A DNA stretch of 64,000 nucleotides from CAVYVZ01 sp963772065 (GCA_963772065.1 CAVYVZ010000009.1:434001-498000), one strand, 5' to 3'. Numbered from the stretch's first letter, positions 1 through 12,687 are shown. Program-made: numbers and translations. The notes: generated by a model from the letters alone, not told the origin.

Positions 1-2527
<2,527 letters not shown>

Positions 2528-2542
<15 letters not shown>

Positions 2543-3430
2543 TTCGCCGAATAGACGATCGAACGTCCCTCCGAAGATGAGCGCCTGATCGCCGGCGCTC
2601 ACGCCCAGCGCGTCGAGCGCCCGCTTCTGCTCCTCGTAGATCCCCTTCTGCCACCCTCGCGGGAAGAACGACGAGTCCGTGCCGAAGAGGAGGCGCGACG
2701 GTCCCGCGACATCGAGGGCCGCGCGGAAGACGCCTTCGAGCGTCAGGCCCGGCGTATATCGAATCCAGCTGTTGGAGCTCGACGTATCGAGGTACACGTT
2801 CGGGCACATGTCGGCCGCCATGAGCGCTTCGCGAAAGAGTCCCGCGCCGAAGTGCGGGATGATGAACGGCACCGTTGGAAAGGCAAGCGCCAGCGGCTGA
2901 AGCTCCAGCGGATTTCCGAGCCGCACATCGAAGCGGCTGGGGATGCCCAGCTTCTTGCGCACGCCGACCGACAGCACGCCGCAGTGGACGAACACCGCTG
3001 AACCGCGATGCGCGGCCGCCACATCCACCAGATTCCGGACGCGACCGTCGTGCAGCGGCACGTGGTGCATGGCCGGGAACAGGCAGACCGTCCGCAGCCC
3101 GAGCTCGGTCAGACCGCGCTGGGTGCGATCGAGGGCGTCGGGCGCGGACGGATCCACCATGTAGAACCCGACGAGCCTCGTCGGGTGCTGCGCGATGGCG
3201 CGCGCGACCTGTGGCTCGTCGCGCGGCACGCTCGCGATGATCGCCGCGCGCGCGACGCCATGCGCGTCGAGTGCCTGCACCCACCGGTCGGCAAGCTCCT
3301 CGGCCGACCCCGGCGCGTCCCACCCCAGCTCGCGCGTGAGCTCCGCGCCGGCCTCGCGCCGGCCGCGTTGATGCGCCAGCGCCGCAAAGAAGCCTTCAGA
3401 GAAAAAATGGCAGTGCGAGTCGTTGATCAT
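2528..3430 (-). CDS. Amidohydrolase family protein (TIM-barrel, ACMSD-like)
   Basis: 300 residues, typical for amidohydrolase-2 proteins. Metal-ligand motifs are in the expected order: HxH at the N-terminus (H6 and H8 in DSHCH), a His in FVHCG, a His in IIPHFGAG and the late Asp in LFGTDSSFF. The family hydrolyses or decarboxylates cyclic and aromatic acids; the substrate cannot be told from sequence. There is no signal peptide, so it is probably cytoplasmic. The ATG overlaps the edge of a 7-nt microrepeat hairpin that fills the gap to the upstream histidine kinase gene on the same strand. Confidence 0.85.
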
Positions 3431-3495
3431 TTGCGATTTACGATTTGTGATTTGCGATTGTCAATCACAAATCACAAATCACAAATCACAAATTG
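3430..3495. repeat. Inverted array of 7-nt units (GATTTGY / ATCACAA)
   Basis: The left arm (3430-3460) is a head-to-tail run of GATTTGC-like heptamers. The right arm (3462-3495) is a run of ATCACAA heptamers that is its near-complement, centred on GATTG-T-CAATC. The arms differ at about three C/T positions over roughly 31 bp, so the element could form one long hairpin. It fills exactly the space between the stop codon of the histidine kinase and the start codon of the amidohydrolase. A role as terminator or attenuator is inference. Confidence 0.85.
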
Positions 3496-4941
3496 CTAGA
3501 ACGTGACAGCCGTCGCCTCGGGTGCTCCTTGTGTATCCCAGTCGCGGAGGATGATGGCTTCGCGGAGGACCGCATGCAGCTGCGCTGCGCTAATCGGCTT
3601 CGAGATGTACTCGTCCATGCCGGCCTCGAGGCACCGCTCGCGGTCGCCCTTCAGTGCGTGTGCGGTCATGGCGATGATCGGTTGATGCATTCCAGTCTGG
3701 CGCTCCGCCGCGCGGATCGCCGCGGTGGCGGCGAACCCATCGAGCTCCGGCATCTGGACGTCCATCAGGATCACCTCGAACGTCCCGGTCTCGAGCGCGG
3801 CCAGCACCTCGAGACCGTTCCCCACCGCGGTGACCTTGTGGCCCGCCTGTTCGAGCAGCCGCCGGGCGAGCAGCTGATTGACCTCGTTGTCCTCCGCAAG
3901 GAGGACCCTCAGCGACGCGAGGGCCGGCGCGGGCGCCGCGACAGGCAGCTCTCGAGGCACGGGGGGAGCCGGTGTCAGACTCACCGTGAGGTGGAACGTG
4001 CTCCCTCGCCCCGGCTCGCTCTCCACCCAGATGCGTCCACCCATCATGCTGACGAGGCGGGCCGAAATCGCCAGGCCGAGGCCGGTACCGCCGTACTTGC
4101 GCGTGGTCGAGCCATCGGCCTGCGTGAAGTTCTCGAAGATCGAATCATGCTTCTCGGGCGGTATGCCGACTCCAGTGTCGGCCACGGTCATTCGTATCGT
4201 GACCCCTTCTTCGCCTTGGGGCGCCGACTGTGGATCCACCGTCATGCGTACGGTGATCTTGCCCGAGTCGGTGAACTTCAGCGCGTTCGAGAGCAGGTTC
4301 AGCAGCACCTGCCGCAGCCGCATCGGGTCGCCGTGCAGCGCGGCGGGCACCTCGCGCGCCACGTGCCAGTCGAGCGCGAGCGCTTTCTGGGCCGCGCGCC
4401 ACTCGATCAGCTTCATGGTGTCCGCGACCAGCTGACGCGTGTCGAACGCGATCGATTCCAGATCGAGCTTGCCCGCCTCGATCTTCGACAGGTCGAGGAT
4501 GTCGTTGATCAGCTGCAGCAGTGATTCGCCCGACGCCTTGACCAGCGCGAGGTACTCACGCTGCTCGACCGCTGATGTCGCTTCCAGCGCGAGGCCCGTC
4601 ATGCCCAGAATGCCGTTCATCGGCGTGCGGATCTCGTGGCTCATGTTCGCCAGGAACTCGCCCTTTGCCCGGCTGGCCGCCTCGGCTGCGTCCTTCGCCT
4701 GGCGAAGCGTTTCCGTCTGTCGCCGCACGCGGGTTCGCAGCACGGCCACCCACGCGAACGTTGCGGCGATCAGCGCCAGCAGCACGCCGACAACCGACCA
4801 CGTGTGGCGGGAGGTCCACCACGGTGCGTGCTGGATGACGCGAACGCCGTTGGACGAGGCGAGCAGGAGGTTGAACGCCCGCGGCACGCGCGGGGGTTTC
4901 ATCGCGGGATCGGCCTCGATGCGGCAGATGCCCGTCAGCTT
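3496..4941 (-). CDS. Hybrid histidine kinase, kinase-receiver half (frameshifted from its sensor half)
   Basis: This is the C-terminal ~481 residues of a membrane hybrid sensor kinase. It has one membrane segment (around WSVVGVLLALIAATFAWVAVL), then a HisKA helix with the phospho-accepting His in NMSHEIRTPMNG. An HATPase domain follows with N-box LLNLLSNALKFT, G1 VADTGVGIP and G2 GGTGLGLAI. A receiver domain ends the protein, with the acidic pocket LLAEDNEVN and the Asp in ILMDVQMPELDG. The segment reading KLTGIC just before the membrane helix continues the sensor half if one extra G on the minus strand (plus-strand C at 4942) is ignored. The downstream frame is open up to 5079, so an independent internal start is possible but would give a kinase without its sensor. 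Confidence 0.85.
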   Translation of the reverse strand, partial: KLTGICRIEADPAMKPPRVPRAFNLLLASSNGVRVIQHAPWWTSRHTWSVVGVLLALIAATFAWVAVLRTRVRRQTETLRQAKDAAEAASRAKGEFLANMSHEIRTPMNGILGMTGLALEATSAVEQREYLALVKASGESLLQLINDILDLSKIEAGKLDLESIAFDTRQLVADTMKLIEWRAAQKALALDWHVAREVPAALHGDPMRLRQVLLNLLSNALKFTDSGKITVRMTVDPQSAPQGEEGVTIRMTVADTGVGIPPEKHDSIFENFTQADGSTTRKYGGTGLGLAISARLVSMMGGRIWVESEPGRGSTFHLTVSLTPAPPVPRELPVAAPAPALASLRVLLAEDNEVNQLLARRLLEQAGHKVTAVGNGLEVLAALETGTFEVILMDVQMPELDGFAATAAIRAAERQTGMHQPIIAMTAHALKGDRERCLEAGMDEYISKPISAAQLHAVLREAIILRDWDTQGAPEATAVTF

Positions 4942-4942
4942 C

Positions 4943-6748
4943 GAGCTCACTGCCGTCTGCCGCAGGGTTCGTCCACGCACCAGCCGACGCATCCCAGGTT
5001 GCGCTGAAGAGATGAGGCCCTGATTGCAGCAGGAGGAGGTGCCCGGCGGCGCTTCCGCCGCGGCTTGCGAGCACGCCACGCATGCGAACCAGGCGCCCGT
5101 CGAAATTTCCGGTGAGCGCTTGAGCGGCGCTGATGGCGACCGGTTCGGCAGGCGCCTTCGTTGCGATCGTTCGCACGAGCGCGTCCTCGAGGAGCGGGCT
5201 GTACGCGCCGAGCGCGGAAAAGCCCGCAGCGATGATGTGCTCGCCCGCTTTTACGTCGCCGAGGCCGCTGCCCCGCACCTCGATACCGCCGGTCGCGTCC
5301 TGCAGGAAGAGCGCGTTCTCGAGGCGCAACGTCACGATGCCGTCAACCGCCACGCGTGTCGATCCTTCGTGCCCGAGCTCGTATCCGAGGAGCGACTCGA
5401 CCGGGCGCGGCGACAGCGCGAACGGGTCGGCGCTCGCCCGCTGCACGATCGTCACATCGTCCAGCGTTGGCGAATAATGCGCGACGCCGACGAGCTGCCG
5501 CCGCTGGTTGAAGATCGTGCCGGAGACGCCTCGAACGTTGACCACGGCATCCACGAGGTGCCGTGGCAGCGCGCCCTTGAACATCGGGATCTGAACGCGG
5601 AACCGCGTGGCGTCAGACGCGAGATCGAGCAGGAGATGGTTTTCCTCGGACAGCGCGATCGATCGCACGATGCCGCTGACCTCTACGAACTGACTGTCTT
5701 CCCGGCCCGTCAGCAGTTCCGCCATGGTGACGTGCCGGGCTGCGGGCAGCTCACTGCGCCCCAACACACTGATGACGGGCCGGACGATCTCGGGCGCGAA
5801 GTTGCCGGGCGCCGAGACGCCCTGGACTTCCACCACATCGCCGACAGTCAGCGTGAGGTCCTGTCCGTGCACGTCGACGAAGATCCCGCCTGTCGGATCC
5901 TGCACGAACAACATCGACCAAGCCGGGTCGTGGTAGGTCACGACGCCCGTGACGTGCACCCGCTGATGGCGACTCGCCTCCTCCATCGTCAGCCGCCGGA
6001 CGTCGACGACGCGCGCGATCGGCGGCAGGTCGTCCGCACGGGCACGCGGGATTGCCTCGCGCGCCGGTCCCTCGGCCGCAATCTGGCGGCGGAGGAGGAG
6101 GTCGGCGAACCGTGAGGTCAGGAGCCGATGATCGGCAAGCCGTGCTTCCTCGGAAGGCGCACTGACGCAGACGCCCCGCACGCCGGCCGGGATTCCGACG
6201 AGCTGCTTGAAGTCGAAGATCGGATAGTCGCGGATTCGAACCTCGAGGCGCTCCGTCGCGGATGACAGCTCGACCCGCAGATATCCTTCCCAGATCTCTG
6301 CGGAGGCAATCGTTCCGGCCGTCTCGATCCAGCGACCGTTGCATTCGCGTGCGATGTCCCGGAGCGCGACGTGCCGGGGCTCGGGCATCCCTGGAGTCGC
6401 CAGGATGCGAATCGCCGGATCGGCGATCTCGATGAGCGATTCGAGTTCCGTGGCGTGTGTTGCCAGCCCCTTGAGTTCAACCGCGGTCCCCGGGTGGTAT
6501 TCCACGTCCTGAACGGGGCTGAACGCCGCAACGGCACCGGTCGCGTCCTGCACGAAGAGATGCCCCCACTTCCGTTCGCTGTACGTGACGATGCCGTTCA
6601 ACTCGACCCGCATGGTCTCTTGCGTGTGCGATCGAGCCGCAATCTCGGCGACCGTCCGGGCCGGCGCATCGGAGCTCGGGGCCGGTGCACAGGCGGCGAG
6701 TGTCAGACAAAGGGCGGCCGCAAACGCGCGGCTGGCAATGGTCATCAT
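4943..6748 (-). CDS. Hybrid histidine kinase, extracytoplasmic OB-fold sensor half
   Basis: This is the N-terminal 602 residues of the same kinase. The start is taken at the ATG at 6748, which places a signal sequence (ending LTLAAC, a possible lipobox) at the N-terminus; an in-frame ATG at 6802 is an alternative. The region holds at least three repeats of an OB-fold type domain, each with a V-x-G-x-V-T core followed by LFVQDxTGG, a pattern seen in sensor kinases of this phylum. The frame keeps its homology up to GSEL, next to the extra base at 4942. Beyond that it runs into out-of-frame sequence until a stop at 4556. Removing one base gives the continuous reading GSELKLTGIC and a protein of about 1083 residues. 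Confidence 0.75.
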
Positions 6749-6913
6749 CAGGAACACGAACCGCTGCTCCAATCTGCTCGATTCGGCGCGCGAGACGGAC
6801 ATAGGTGTGCGCCGCGCACACGTGCGCCGAGCCGGAAGCTGGAGCTTCTTAAGGATGTATCGGCTGTTTCGTGTGCTTTCGATCCGGTTCGGAGAGGGAA
6901 GGCGTCGAAATGC

Positions 6914-6952
6914 GCAAGAAAAACGGGCTGCAAGCCGAGGCTCGCAGCCCGT
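6914..6952 (-). terminator. Rho-independent terminator of the TonB receptor gene
   Basis: A perfect 9-bp stem is formed by ACGGGCTGC (6923-6931) and GCAGCCCGT (6944-6952) with a 12-nt loop. On the minus strand it is followed by a T-rich tract (complement of 6916-6922). It lies about 20 bases after the stop codon of the TonB receptor gene. It is the only textbook intrinsic terminator I found in the window. Confidence 0.85.
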
Positions 6953-6972
6953 GTCGATGCCGCTGAAACAGG

Positions 6973-9900
6973 CTACCAGAGAAGCTTGAAGCCGAACTGC
7001 ATCTGCATCGGATCGCGCGTTCTCGTGGCCTGACCGAAGTTGCTCGGGATAGTGGCGCTCGCGATAGCCGTCCTGGCTGGATTGAGAGTGACCGCCGACG
7101 CGTCCATCGACTGGTCCATGTTCTGGAACAGGAAGTTCACGTTGTTGAACACGTTGAAGATGTCCCAGCGGACCTGGATCTTCACGCGGTCGTTCAAGGG
7201 GAAGTTCTTGTAGATCCCGAGGTCGGTGAAGAAGTAACCCGGACCTGTGCAGTCGCCTCGGCCGGCGTTTCCGATCGTTCCCAGCTGGAACCCATCGAGC
7301 GTATAGGCCCTCGGGTTGATGATCTGCTCGTCGAGCCCTCCGTCGGCGCGGCACGGCTCGCTTGTACGGTTGGGCCGCTGGTTGTCGTTGTACCCGGTGC
7401 CAGACGGCCCGCCATTCAGGCCGGGCAACGTTCCAGAGTATGCCGTGAACGGCTGTCCCGATCCGGCGCCGAGGATCGTCGTGAACTCCCAGTCACCCAG
7501 GATTCCACGCACACCCGCCGGGCGATTCTCGAGTGACGGCAGCAGCCAGATGAGCGAGGCGTTGAAGATGTGGGTCCGACCGGTCTCCGGCCGTCCCCAG
7601 TCGGCGTCCGGATTCGAATTGTCCAGACGCGCCGTGTTCTGCGACAGGTTGCCGCTGTCCGTCAGCGCCAGGTTGGCCCTCGACCGCGACAACGTGTATG
7701 AGGTCTGGAACTGCGACCCTCGACCGAAGCGGCTGATGAACTGCGTCTGGAGGGAGTGATACGTCGATTCGCCATCGTGTTCCCAGACGCCGATGTTCGT
7801 GTTGCCGAGCGCCCCGAACTGACGCAGCGCAGCGTTGCCTCCGGATGTGAGCACGAACTCGAGCCGGTCGTCCACGCCGTTCCGGTTCACGTCTCCGTTG
7901 AGGACCTGATTGGTGACGTTGTTCCGCAGGAGGTCGTAGCCGTAGTTGCCGACGTAGCCGACCTCGATCGTGGAGTTGCGCCAGACTTCCTTCTGGGCGG
8001 TCAGGTTCCATTGCCAGCTGTTCGGCGTCCGCTGATCGACTTCGCGGCCGCGGGTTGGCGTGCCGAGGGCGCTGCTGAAGCACCCAGGGCACGGCTCCGC
8101 CGTGGTGTCGAACCGCCTGACGCCCGTCATGGTCGTCGCGAACGGCGGGTTGAGAGCGATCGTGAGACCCGGTGTGAGCCGCTCGCGCAAGAAGAACTGC
8201 CCGACGCCGGCTCGTATCGCGGTCTTCCCGTCGCCGAAGACATCCCACGCGACGCCGACGCGTGGCGCGAAGTTGTTGAGATCCTGCTCCATGAGCGAAC
8301 GGTTCGGTCCGTCAGCGCCGCCGCGGGCTCCCGCACTTTGGCAGAAGTTGGTTCCGGGCGGCTGCAGGACGCCGTTGCACGGGTCGGCGCCCAGCGCCGT
8401 GTTGTAGAGGGACGGCACGAAGCTCGTGATCTTGTCCTGCGCATCGACCATGTTGTAGTAGAGCGAGTACCGGACGCCGAAGTCGACCGTGATCTTCGGC
8501 GACGCCTGCCACGAGTCGGCGACATAGAACTCCAGGTCGCGCCAGCGCTGCTCGGACTGGCGGCCGACGTTAATCTCCGTGAAGCCAAACGTCATGTCGC
8601 GCAGCAGGATGTCGGCCAGCACGTTGCCCGTATTGTTGAAGTCGTTCGGTGTCAGACCGGCACCACCCCAGAAGGCCGAGTGCTCGAAGGAGCCGTTGCC
8701 GATCGTGTCCTCGTTCTTCGCGTTGGTGCTGAACAGCACGCCGGCTTTCACGAAATGCGTGCCGAACACCCGCGTGTAGTCATCGTTGAGTACGAACAGA
8801 TCCTGGTTGTTCAGGAACGGCGCCTCGTTCCAGAGCGACGGATAGCCGCCGCCGCCCCACCACACGGGGTGACCGATATCCTGCCCGTGCTGTTTGGCGC
8901 TGATCGGAAAGATCGTCGGGAACGCGCTGACGATTCTCGCGTTCAGCTCCTGGTTCTCGCCGCCGCGCGTGATCTCGATCTTGTTCGCGGAGTACGAGAA
9001 CCGAAGGGTGTTCGTCGCGCTCGTCCCGAGCGTCTGCGTCAGCGAGGCGACGAACGACTTGCTCGGCTGATTCCAGTTCGAATCGACGGCCGGGAACGGG
9101 TCATCGCCCCAGAGGTTCGATTGGAGATTCGGAGCACCGTTCTCCCAGCTCTCCTGCGTGTAGCGGACCATCAGCCGGCTGGCGTTCGACATCGTCCAGT
9201 CGACGCGCCCCTGGGCGGTGCTCGAATCGATCGGCGTCGTCACGGACGTCACCCAGTTGTTGCAGCTTCCGGAGGTGGGGGTGACGTTCGGGAGCGAGTA
9301 CAACTGCAGGAACGCCTGGCCGGCCGGGCTGAGGCGATTCGCTGGAATGCGGTTGCCCGGGAACGGCAGGCCGGTGAGCGGATCGTTGGGGATCGGCCCC
9401 GAACACCCCGCGATGCGTGCGCCGCTGAAATCGCCATTGCGCTCGGCCTCGGTTGGGACGAACGCGTTGCGCGGATGACCGCGATCCTCGAGGTTCCATT
9501 CCCCGCCGCCGAAGAAATGCACCTTGTCCTTGACGATCGGGCCGCCGATGAATCCGCCGAAGTCGTGACGGGACAACGGGGCCTTCTCCTGCTCGTTCTT
9601 CTTCAGGAAGTAATCTTTGGCGCTGAATGCGTCGTTGCGGCCGGAGTAGAGCGCGCTGCCGTGGAACTGGTTCGTCCCGCTGCGCGTCACGATGTTGATC
9701 TGCGCGCCGCTCGCGCCGCCGAACTCGGGCCCGTAGCTGTTGCGCAGGATCTTGAATTCCTCAATCGCTTCCAGCGAGGGGTACGTCAGGATGGTGCGGT
9801 TCGAGCCGACGTCGTTGTTGTTGGCGCCATCGACGCTCCACAGGTTCGCCGTCACGTCGCCGCCGCTGACCGACAAATCCGAGCCGCCGAGGAGACCTTT

Positions 9901-10413
9901 GTCCTTGACGTTGAGGAAGTCCGGAGCGCTGACGCCGGGCATCAGCGTCGCGAGCTGCAGGAAGTTGCGGCCGTTCAACGGCAGCTCCCGGACCTGCTCG
10001 CCGGTGACCACGCCCGACACGTCGCCGCCGAGGAGCCGCACTGGTGTCGATGAGGCTTCAACACTGACGATCTCGGAGAGCGTGCCGGCTTCGAGCACGA
10101 AGTCGACGAGGTAGTCGTCCGCGACGCGGAGCGGTATGCCGGTCCGCACCGCTGTCTTGAACCCGCTCAGCTCCGCGTTGATCTGATAGCGGCCGACCGG
10201 TAGATCGGGGAGCGAGTACGCGCCCTCGGTGTTCGACACCGAAGCGCGTGCCAGCCCTGTATCCTGATTCGTGGCGGTGACGGTGGCGCCCGGCACGACG
10301 GCCTGACTCGAGTCTCTGACCGTGCCCCGGATCGTGGCGGTAGTGCGTTGGGCGTTCGCAGACGCCGCGACGACGATGAGGAAAGTCCCAGCTAGGAGCA
10401 GGATCCGACGCAT
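6973..10413 (-). CDS. Oar-like TonB-dependent receptor with carboxypeptidase-regulatory domain
   Basis: 1146 residues with a signal peptide (cleavage near ASANA-QR). An Ig-like CarboxypepD_reg domain covers about 25-105 (motifs GTVRDSSQAVVPGATV and AYSLPDLPVG). A plug domain follows (ELPLNGRNFLQLATLMPGV, YGPEFGGASGAQINIVTRSG) and then a long beta-barrel ending in aromatic FKLLW, as expected of an outer-membrane protein. These receptors take up large ligands, often glycans or peptides; the ligand is unknown here. A good ribosome site (GGAGGA) precedes the ATG, a LacI-type operator lies 21 bases upstream, and an intrinsic terminator follows the stop. Control by a LacI regulator is therefore likely. 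Confidence 0.93.
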   Translation of the reverse strand: MRRILLLAGTFLIVVAASANAQRTTATIRGTVRDSSQAVVPGATVTATNQDTGLARASVSNTEGAYSLPDLPVGRYQINAELSGFKTAVRTGIPLRVADDYLVDFVLEAGTLSEIVSVEASSTPVRLLGGDVSGVVTGEQVRELPLNGRNFLQLATLMPGVSAPDFLNVKDKGLLGGSDLSVSGGDVTANLWSVDGANNNDVGSNRTILTYPSLEAIEEFKILRNSYGPEFGGASGAQINIVTRSGTNQFHGSALYSGRNDAFSAKDYFLKKNEQEKAPLSRHDFGGFIGGPIVKDKVHFFGGGEWNLEDRGHPRNAFVPTEAERNGDFSGARIAGCSGPIPNDPLTGLPFPGNRIPANRLSPAGQAFLQLYSLPNVTPTSGSCNNWVTSVTTPIDSSTAQGRVDWTMSNASRLMVRYTQESWENGAPNLQSNLWGDDPFPAVDSNWNQPSKSFVASLTQTLGTSATNTLRFSYSANKIEITRGGENQELNARIVSAFPTIFPISAKQHGQDIGHPVWWGGGGYPSLWNEAPFLNNQDLFVLNDDYTRVFGTHFVKAGVLFSTNAKNEDTIGNGSFEHSAFWGGAGLTPNDFNNTGNVLADILLRDMTFGFTEINVGRQSEQRWRDLEFYVADSWQASPKITVDFGVRYSLYYNMVDAQDKITSFVPSLYNTALGADPCNGVLQPPGTNFCQSAGARGGADGPNRSLMEQDLNNFAPRVGVAWDVFGDGKTAIRAGVGQFFLRERLTPGLTIALNPPFATTMTGVRRFDTTAEPCPGCFSSALGTPTRGREVDQRTPNSWQWNLTAQKEVWRNSTIEVGYVGNYGYDLLRNNVTNQVLNGDVNRNGVDDRLEFVLTSGGNAALRQFGALGNTNIGVWEHDGESTYHSLQTQFISRFGRGSQFQTSYTLSRSRANLALTDSGNLSQNTARLDNSNPDADWGRPETGRTHIFNASLIWLLPSLENRPAGVRGILGDWEFTTILGAGSGQPFTAYSGTLPGLNGGPSGTGYNDNQRPNRTSEPCRADGGLDEQIINPRAYTLDGFQLGTIGNAGRGDCTGPGYFFTDLGIYKNFPLNDRVKIQVRWDIFNVFNNVNFLFQNMDQSMDASAVTLNPARTAIASATIPSNFGQATRTRDPMQMQFGFKLLW

Positions 10414-10433
10414 TACATCCTCCGTGGCCTTCC

Positions 10434-10446
10434 TAAAACGGTTTTA
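10434..10446. promoter_or_regulatory. LacI-family-type operator TAAAACGGTTTTA
   Basis: A palindrome with perfect 6-bp arms (TAAAAC and GTTTTA) around one central G. It sits in the 64-bp region between the divergent TonB receptor and sulfatase-TPR genes, 21 bases before the receptor ATG. The form is that of LacI/GalR operators. The likely partner is the LacI regulator at 24574, which is inference. Confidence 0.65.
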
Positions 10447-10477
10447 CAAAGTAGCATTAAAATATTAGAGCCTCGGC

Positions 10478-12586
10478 ATGTCAAGTCATATCTCGGCCTT
10501 TGTGACGAGCGGCATTATCCTCATCGTTACCTCGGCCTGCGCCTCCTGCGCTCAGCCGAAAGAGGCGGCCCCCGCCGACCCTGCCCTGAACGTCCTCCTG
10601 GTCACGATTGACACCCTTCGCGCGGACGCTGTTGGCGCCTACGGGCGGTCGGGCGCCACGCCCTGGATCGACCGTCTGGCGGCAGCCGGGGTCCGCTTCG
10701 ATGAAGCGCGCGCGCACAACGTCGTGACGCTGCCCTCTCACGCGAACATCCTGTCGGGGCGGCTTCCTCCGGATCATGGCGTCAGGGACAACGCCGGGTT
10801 CCGTTTTCCGGCGGCGCCCGACACGATGGCCACGCTCCTCAAGGCCCGTGGCTACCGCACAGGCGCGTTCGTCAGCGCGTTTCCGCTCGAATCCCGCTTC
10901 GGCCTCGGGCGCGGGTTCGACGTGTACGACGACCGCTTTGCGGATGCCGCGCCTCGTCCCGCGTTTGCGGTCCAGGAGCGCGTCGGAACCGAGACCGTGA
11001 GAATTGCCCGCCAGTGGATCGATGCCGGGGCCGACGGTCGATGGTTCTGCTGGGTCCATCTCTACGAGCCGCACTTCCCATACGAAGCGGGCCCCTCGCA
11101 CGCGCAGCGATTTCGGGACGCGTACACCGCTGAAGTCGCTGCCGCCGACGCCGCGCTGGCGCCGCTGCTCGCACCGATCCTCGACGCGGGCGAGGCGGGC
11201 CGGACGCTTGTCGTCCTCACGGCGGACCATGGCGAAGCTCTGGGCGATCACGGGGAAGCCACACACGGCGTGTTCGCCTACGAGGCCGTTCTGAAGGTGC
11301 CGCTCGTGATCTACCAGCCGCGCCTCTTCAAACCTGCCGTCGTTGCCACCGCCGCCGGCCATGTGGATCTGCTGCCGACGGTGCTCGACGCGCTCTCGAT
11401 GCCCATACCCCAAGGGCTTGCCGGACGAAGCCTGCTCGCGGCGATGGCCGGCACGCCGGAAGACGAGCCGCGGGCCACGTACTTCGAAGCGCTGTCGCCA
11501 TCGCTGAACCGGCGATGGGCGCCGTTGTACGGCGTGCTCCGCGATCGCACGAAGTACATCGAGGTGCCGATTCCGGAGCTGTACGACCTCGCGGCGGATT
11601 CAGCAGAGGCCAACAACCTTGCCCGCGCGCAACCCCAGCGCGTCACAGAGATGCGGCAGCTGCTCGGCCAGTTCCGTCGTTCCGACGTCGGGCCGCAAGC
11701 CCGTGCCGAGAATGCCGAGACACGCGCGCGGCTTAGAAGCCTGGGCTATGCGGCCTCGGCGGCCCAGGGACGGCCCGCGCGCTACACGGAGAAAGACGAT
11801 CCGAAGAACCTCATCGCGACCGACGCGCAGCTGCACGAAGTGGCGGCGAAGTATTTCGAGGGCGATGTGGCGGGCGCGCTGGCCAGATGTCGCGAATTGG
11901 TGCGTCGGCGTCCCGACACTCCGCTCTGGCTGCTTCACCTGGCGCTGCTCGAGCGCGAGAGTGGAAATCTGGGTGCGGGAATCGACGCGCTGCGCACGGT
12001 GGTGGGCCTCAGTCCCGACGATTCCGAGGCGCTGTCGCTGCTCGGCGCGTATCTGACGGAAGCAGGCCGCGCGAAAGAGGCGGCGGAGCTGCTCGAGCCG
12101 CACGCCCGACGTGCTGACGCCTCGCTCGAAGTGCTGACGACGCGCGCGCTCGCGCTGGCGCGGCTGGGGCGAACGGATGAAGCCCTTGCCACGCTGGCGG
12201 TCGCACGCGAACGCGATCCCTCGAATGCGATGACGGTCGTGGAGATTGGAACGGTCCATCTGATGGCCGGCGGCCGCGATCGGGCCGCGAAGGCCTTCGA
12301 GGAAGCGCTCGTTCTCAACCCGGGGACGGCGCGAGCGCACAGCTCGCTCGGGGTTCTTTCGGTCGAGGACGGCCGCGCAAGCGAGGCGATCGCGCACTGG
12401 AAGGCCGCGACGGCGCTCGATCCTCGCGAGCACGAAAAGATCCTTCGCGTCGGGATCGCGCTCGCGCGCGCGGGGCGAACGGCAGAGGCGCGCGCCTGCC
12501 TTCAGTTCTTCGTCGACGCCGCGCCGTCCTCCCGATATCGCCGCGACATCGAGCGCGCGCGCATCTGGCTCAAACAGGCCGGGTGA
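10478..12586 (+). CDS. Alkaline-phosphatase-superfamily 'sulfatase' fused to TPR repeats
   Basis: 702 residues. An N-terminal hydrophobic segment ends in Cys-rich TSACASC, so it may be a lipoprotein or signal peptide. The sulfatase-like fold spans about 37-430, with metal-site Asp in VTIDTLRAD (D45) and the late TADHGEALGDHGE motif. The expected formylglycine signature C/S-x-P-x-R is absent: the nucleophile position reads VTLPSH (T84). A Thr nucleophile suggests a phosphatase, phosphodiesterase or phosphotransferase rather than a sulfatase. The C-terminal ~230 residues are TPR helices. The gene is divergent from the TonB receptor across a shared operator and heads a run of TPR and CRTAC1 genes. 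A paralogue with the same architecture lies at 57788-59674. Confidence 0.88.
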   Translation: MSSHISAFVTSGIILIVTSACASCAQPKEAAPADPALNVLLVTIDTLRADAVGAYGRSGATPWIDRLAAAGVRFDEARAHNVVTLPSHANILSGRLPPDHGVRDNAGFRFPAAPDTMATLLKARGYRTGAFVSAFPLESRFGLGRGFDVYDDRFADAAPRPAFAVQERVGTETVRIARQWIDAGADGRWFCWVHLYEPHFPYEAGPSHAQRFRDAYTAEVAAADAALAPLLAPILDAGEAGRTLVVLTADHGEALGDHGEATHGVFAYEAVLKVPLVIYQPRLFKPAVVATAAGHVDLLPTVLDALSMPIPQGLAGRSLLAAMAGTPEDEPRATYFEALSPSLNRRWAPLYGVLRDRTKYIEVPIPELYDLAADSAEANNLARAQPQRVTEMRQLLGQFRRSDVGPQARAENAETRARLRSLGYAASAAQGRPARYTEKDDPKNLIATDAQLHEVAAKYFEGDVAGALARCRELVRRRPDTPLWLLHLALLERESGNLGAGIDALRTVVGLSPDDSEALSLLGAYLTEAGRAKEAAELLEPHARRADASLEVLTTRALALARLGRTDEALATLAVARERDPSNAMTVVEIGTVHLMAGGRDRAAKAFEEALVLNPGTARAHSSLGVLSVEDGRASEAIAHWKAATALDPREHEKILRVGIALARAGRTAEARACLQFFVDAAPSSRYRRDIERARIWLKQAG

Positions 12587-12604
12587 GTCACAGCGAGATG
12601 AGTT

Positions 12605-12657
12605 ACAGGGAGGTCGGGGAGATCAGGGAGAAATGCCAAGCTCCCCGAGCTCCCTGT
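12605..12657. repeat. GGGAG-unit inverted repeat between sulfatase and TPR genes
   Basis: The left arm ACAGGGAGGTCGGGGAG (12605-12621) pairs at 16 of 17 positions with CTCCCCGAGCTCCCTGT (12641-12657). The left side carries three GGGAG copies spaced about 9 bases apart. It lies in the ~100-bp gap between the sulfatase-TPR stop and the next gene and belongs to the same class as the other microrepeat arrays in the window. Confidence 0.7.
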
Positions 12658-12687
12658 GGCTCCAAGTTACAATCCTCCCAGATCACG

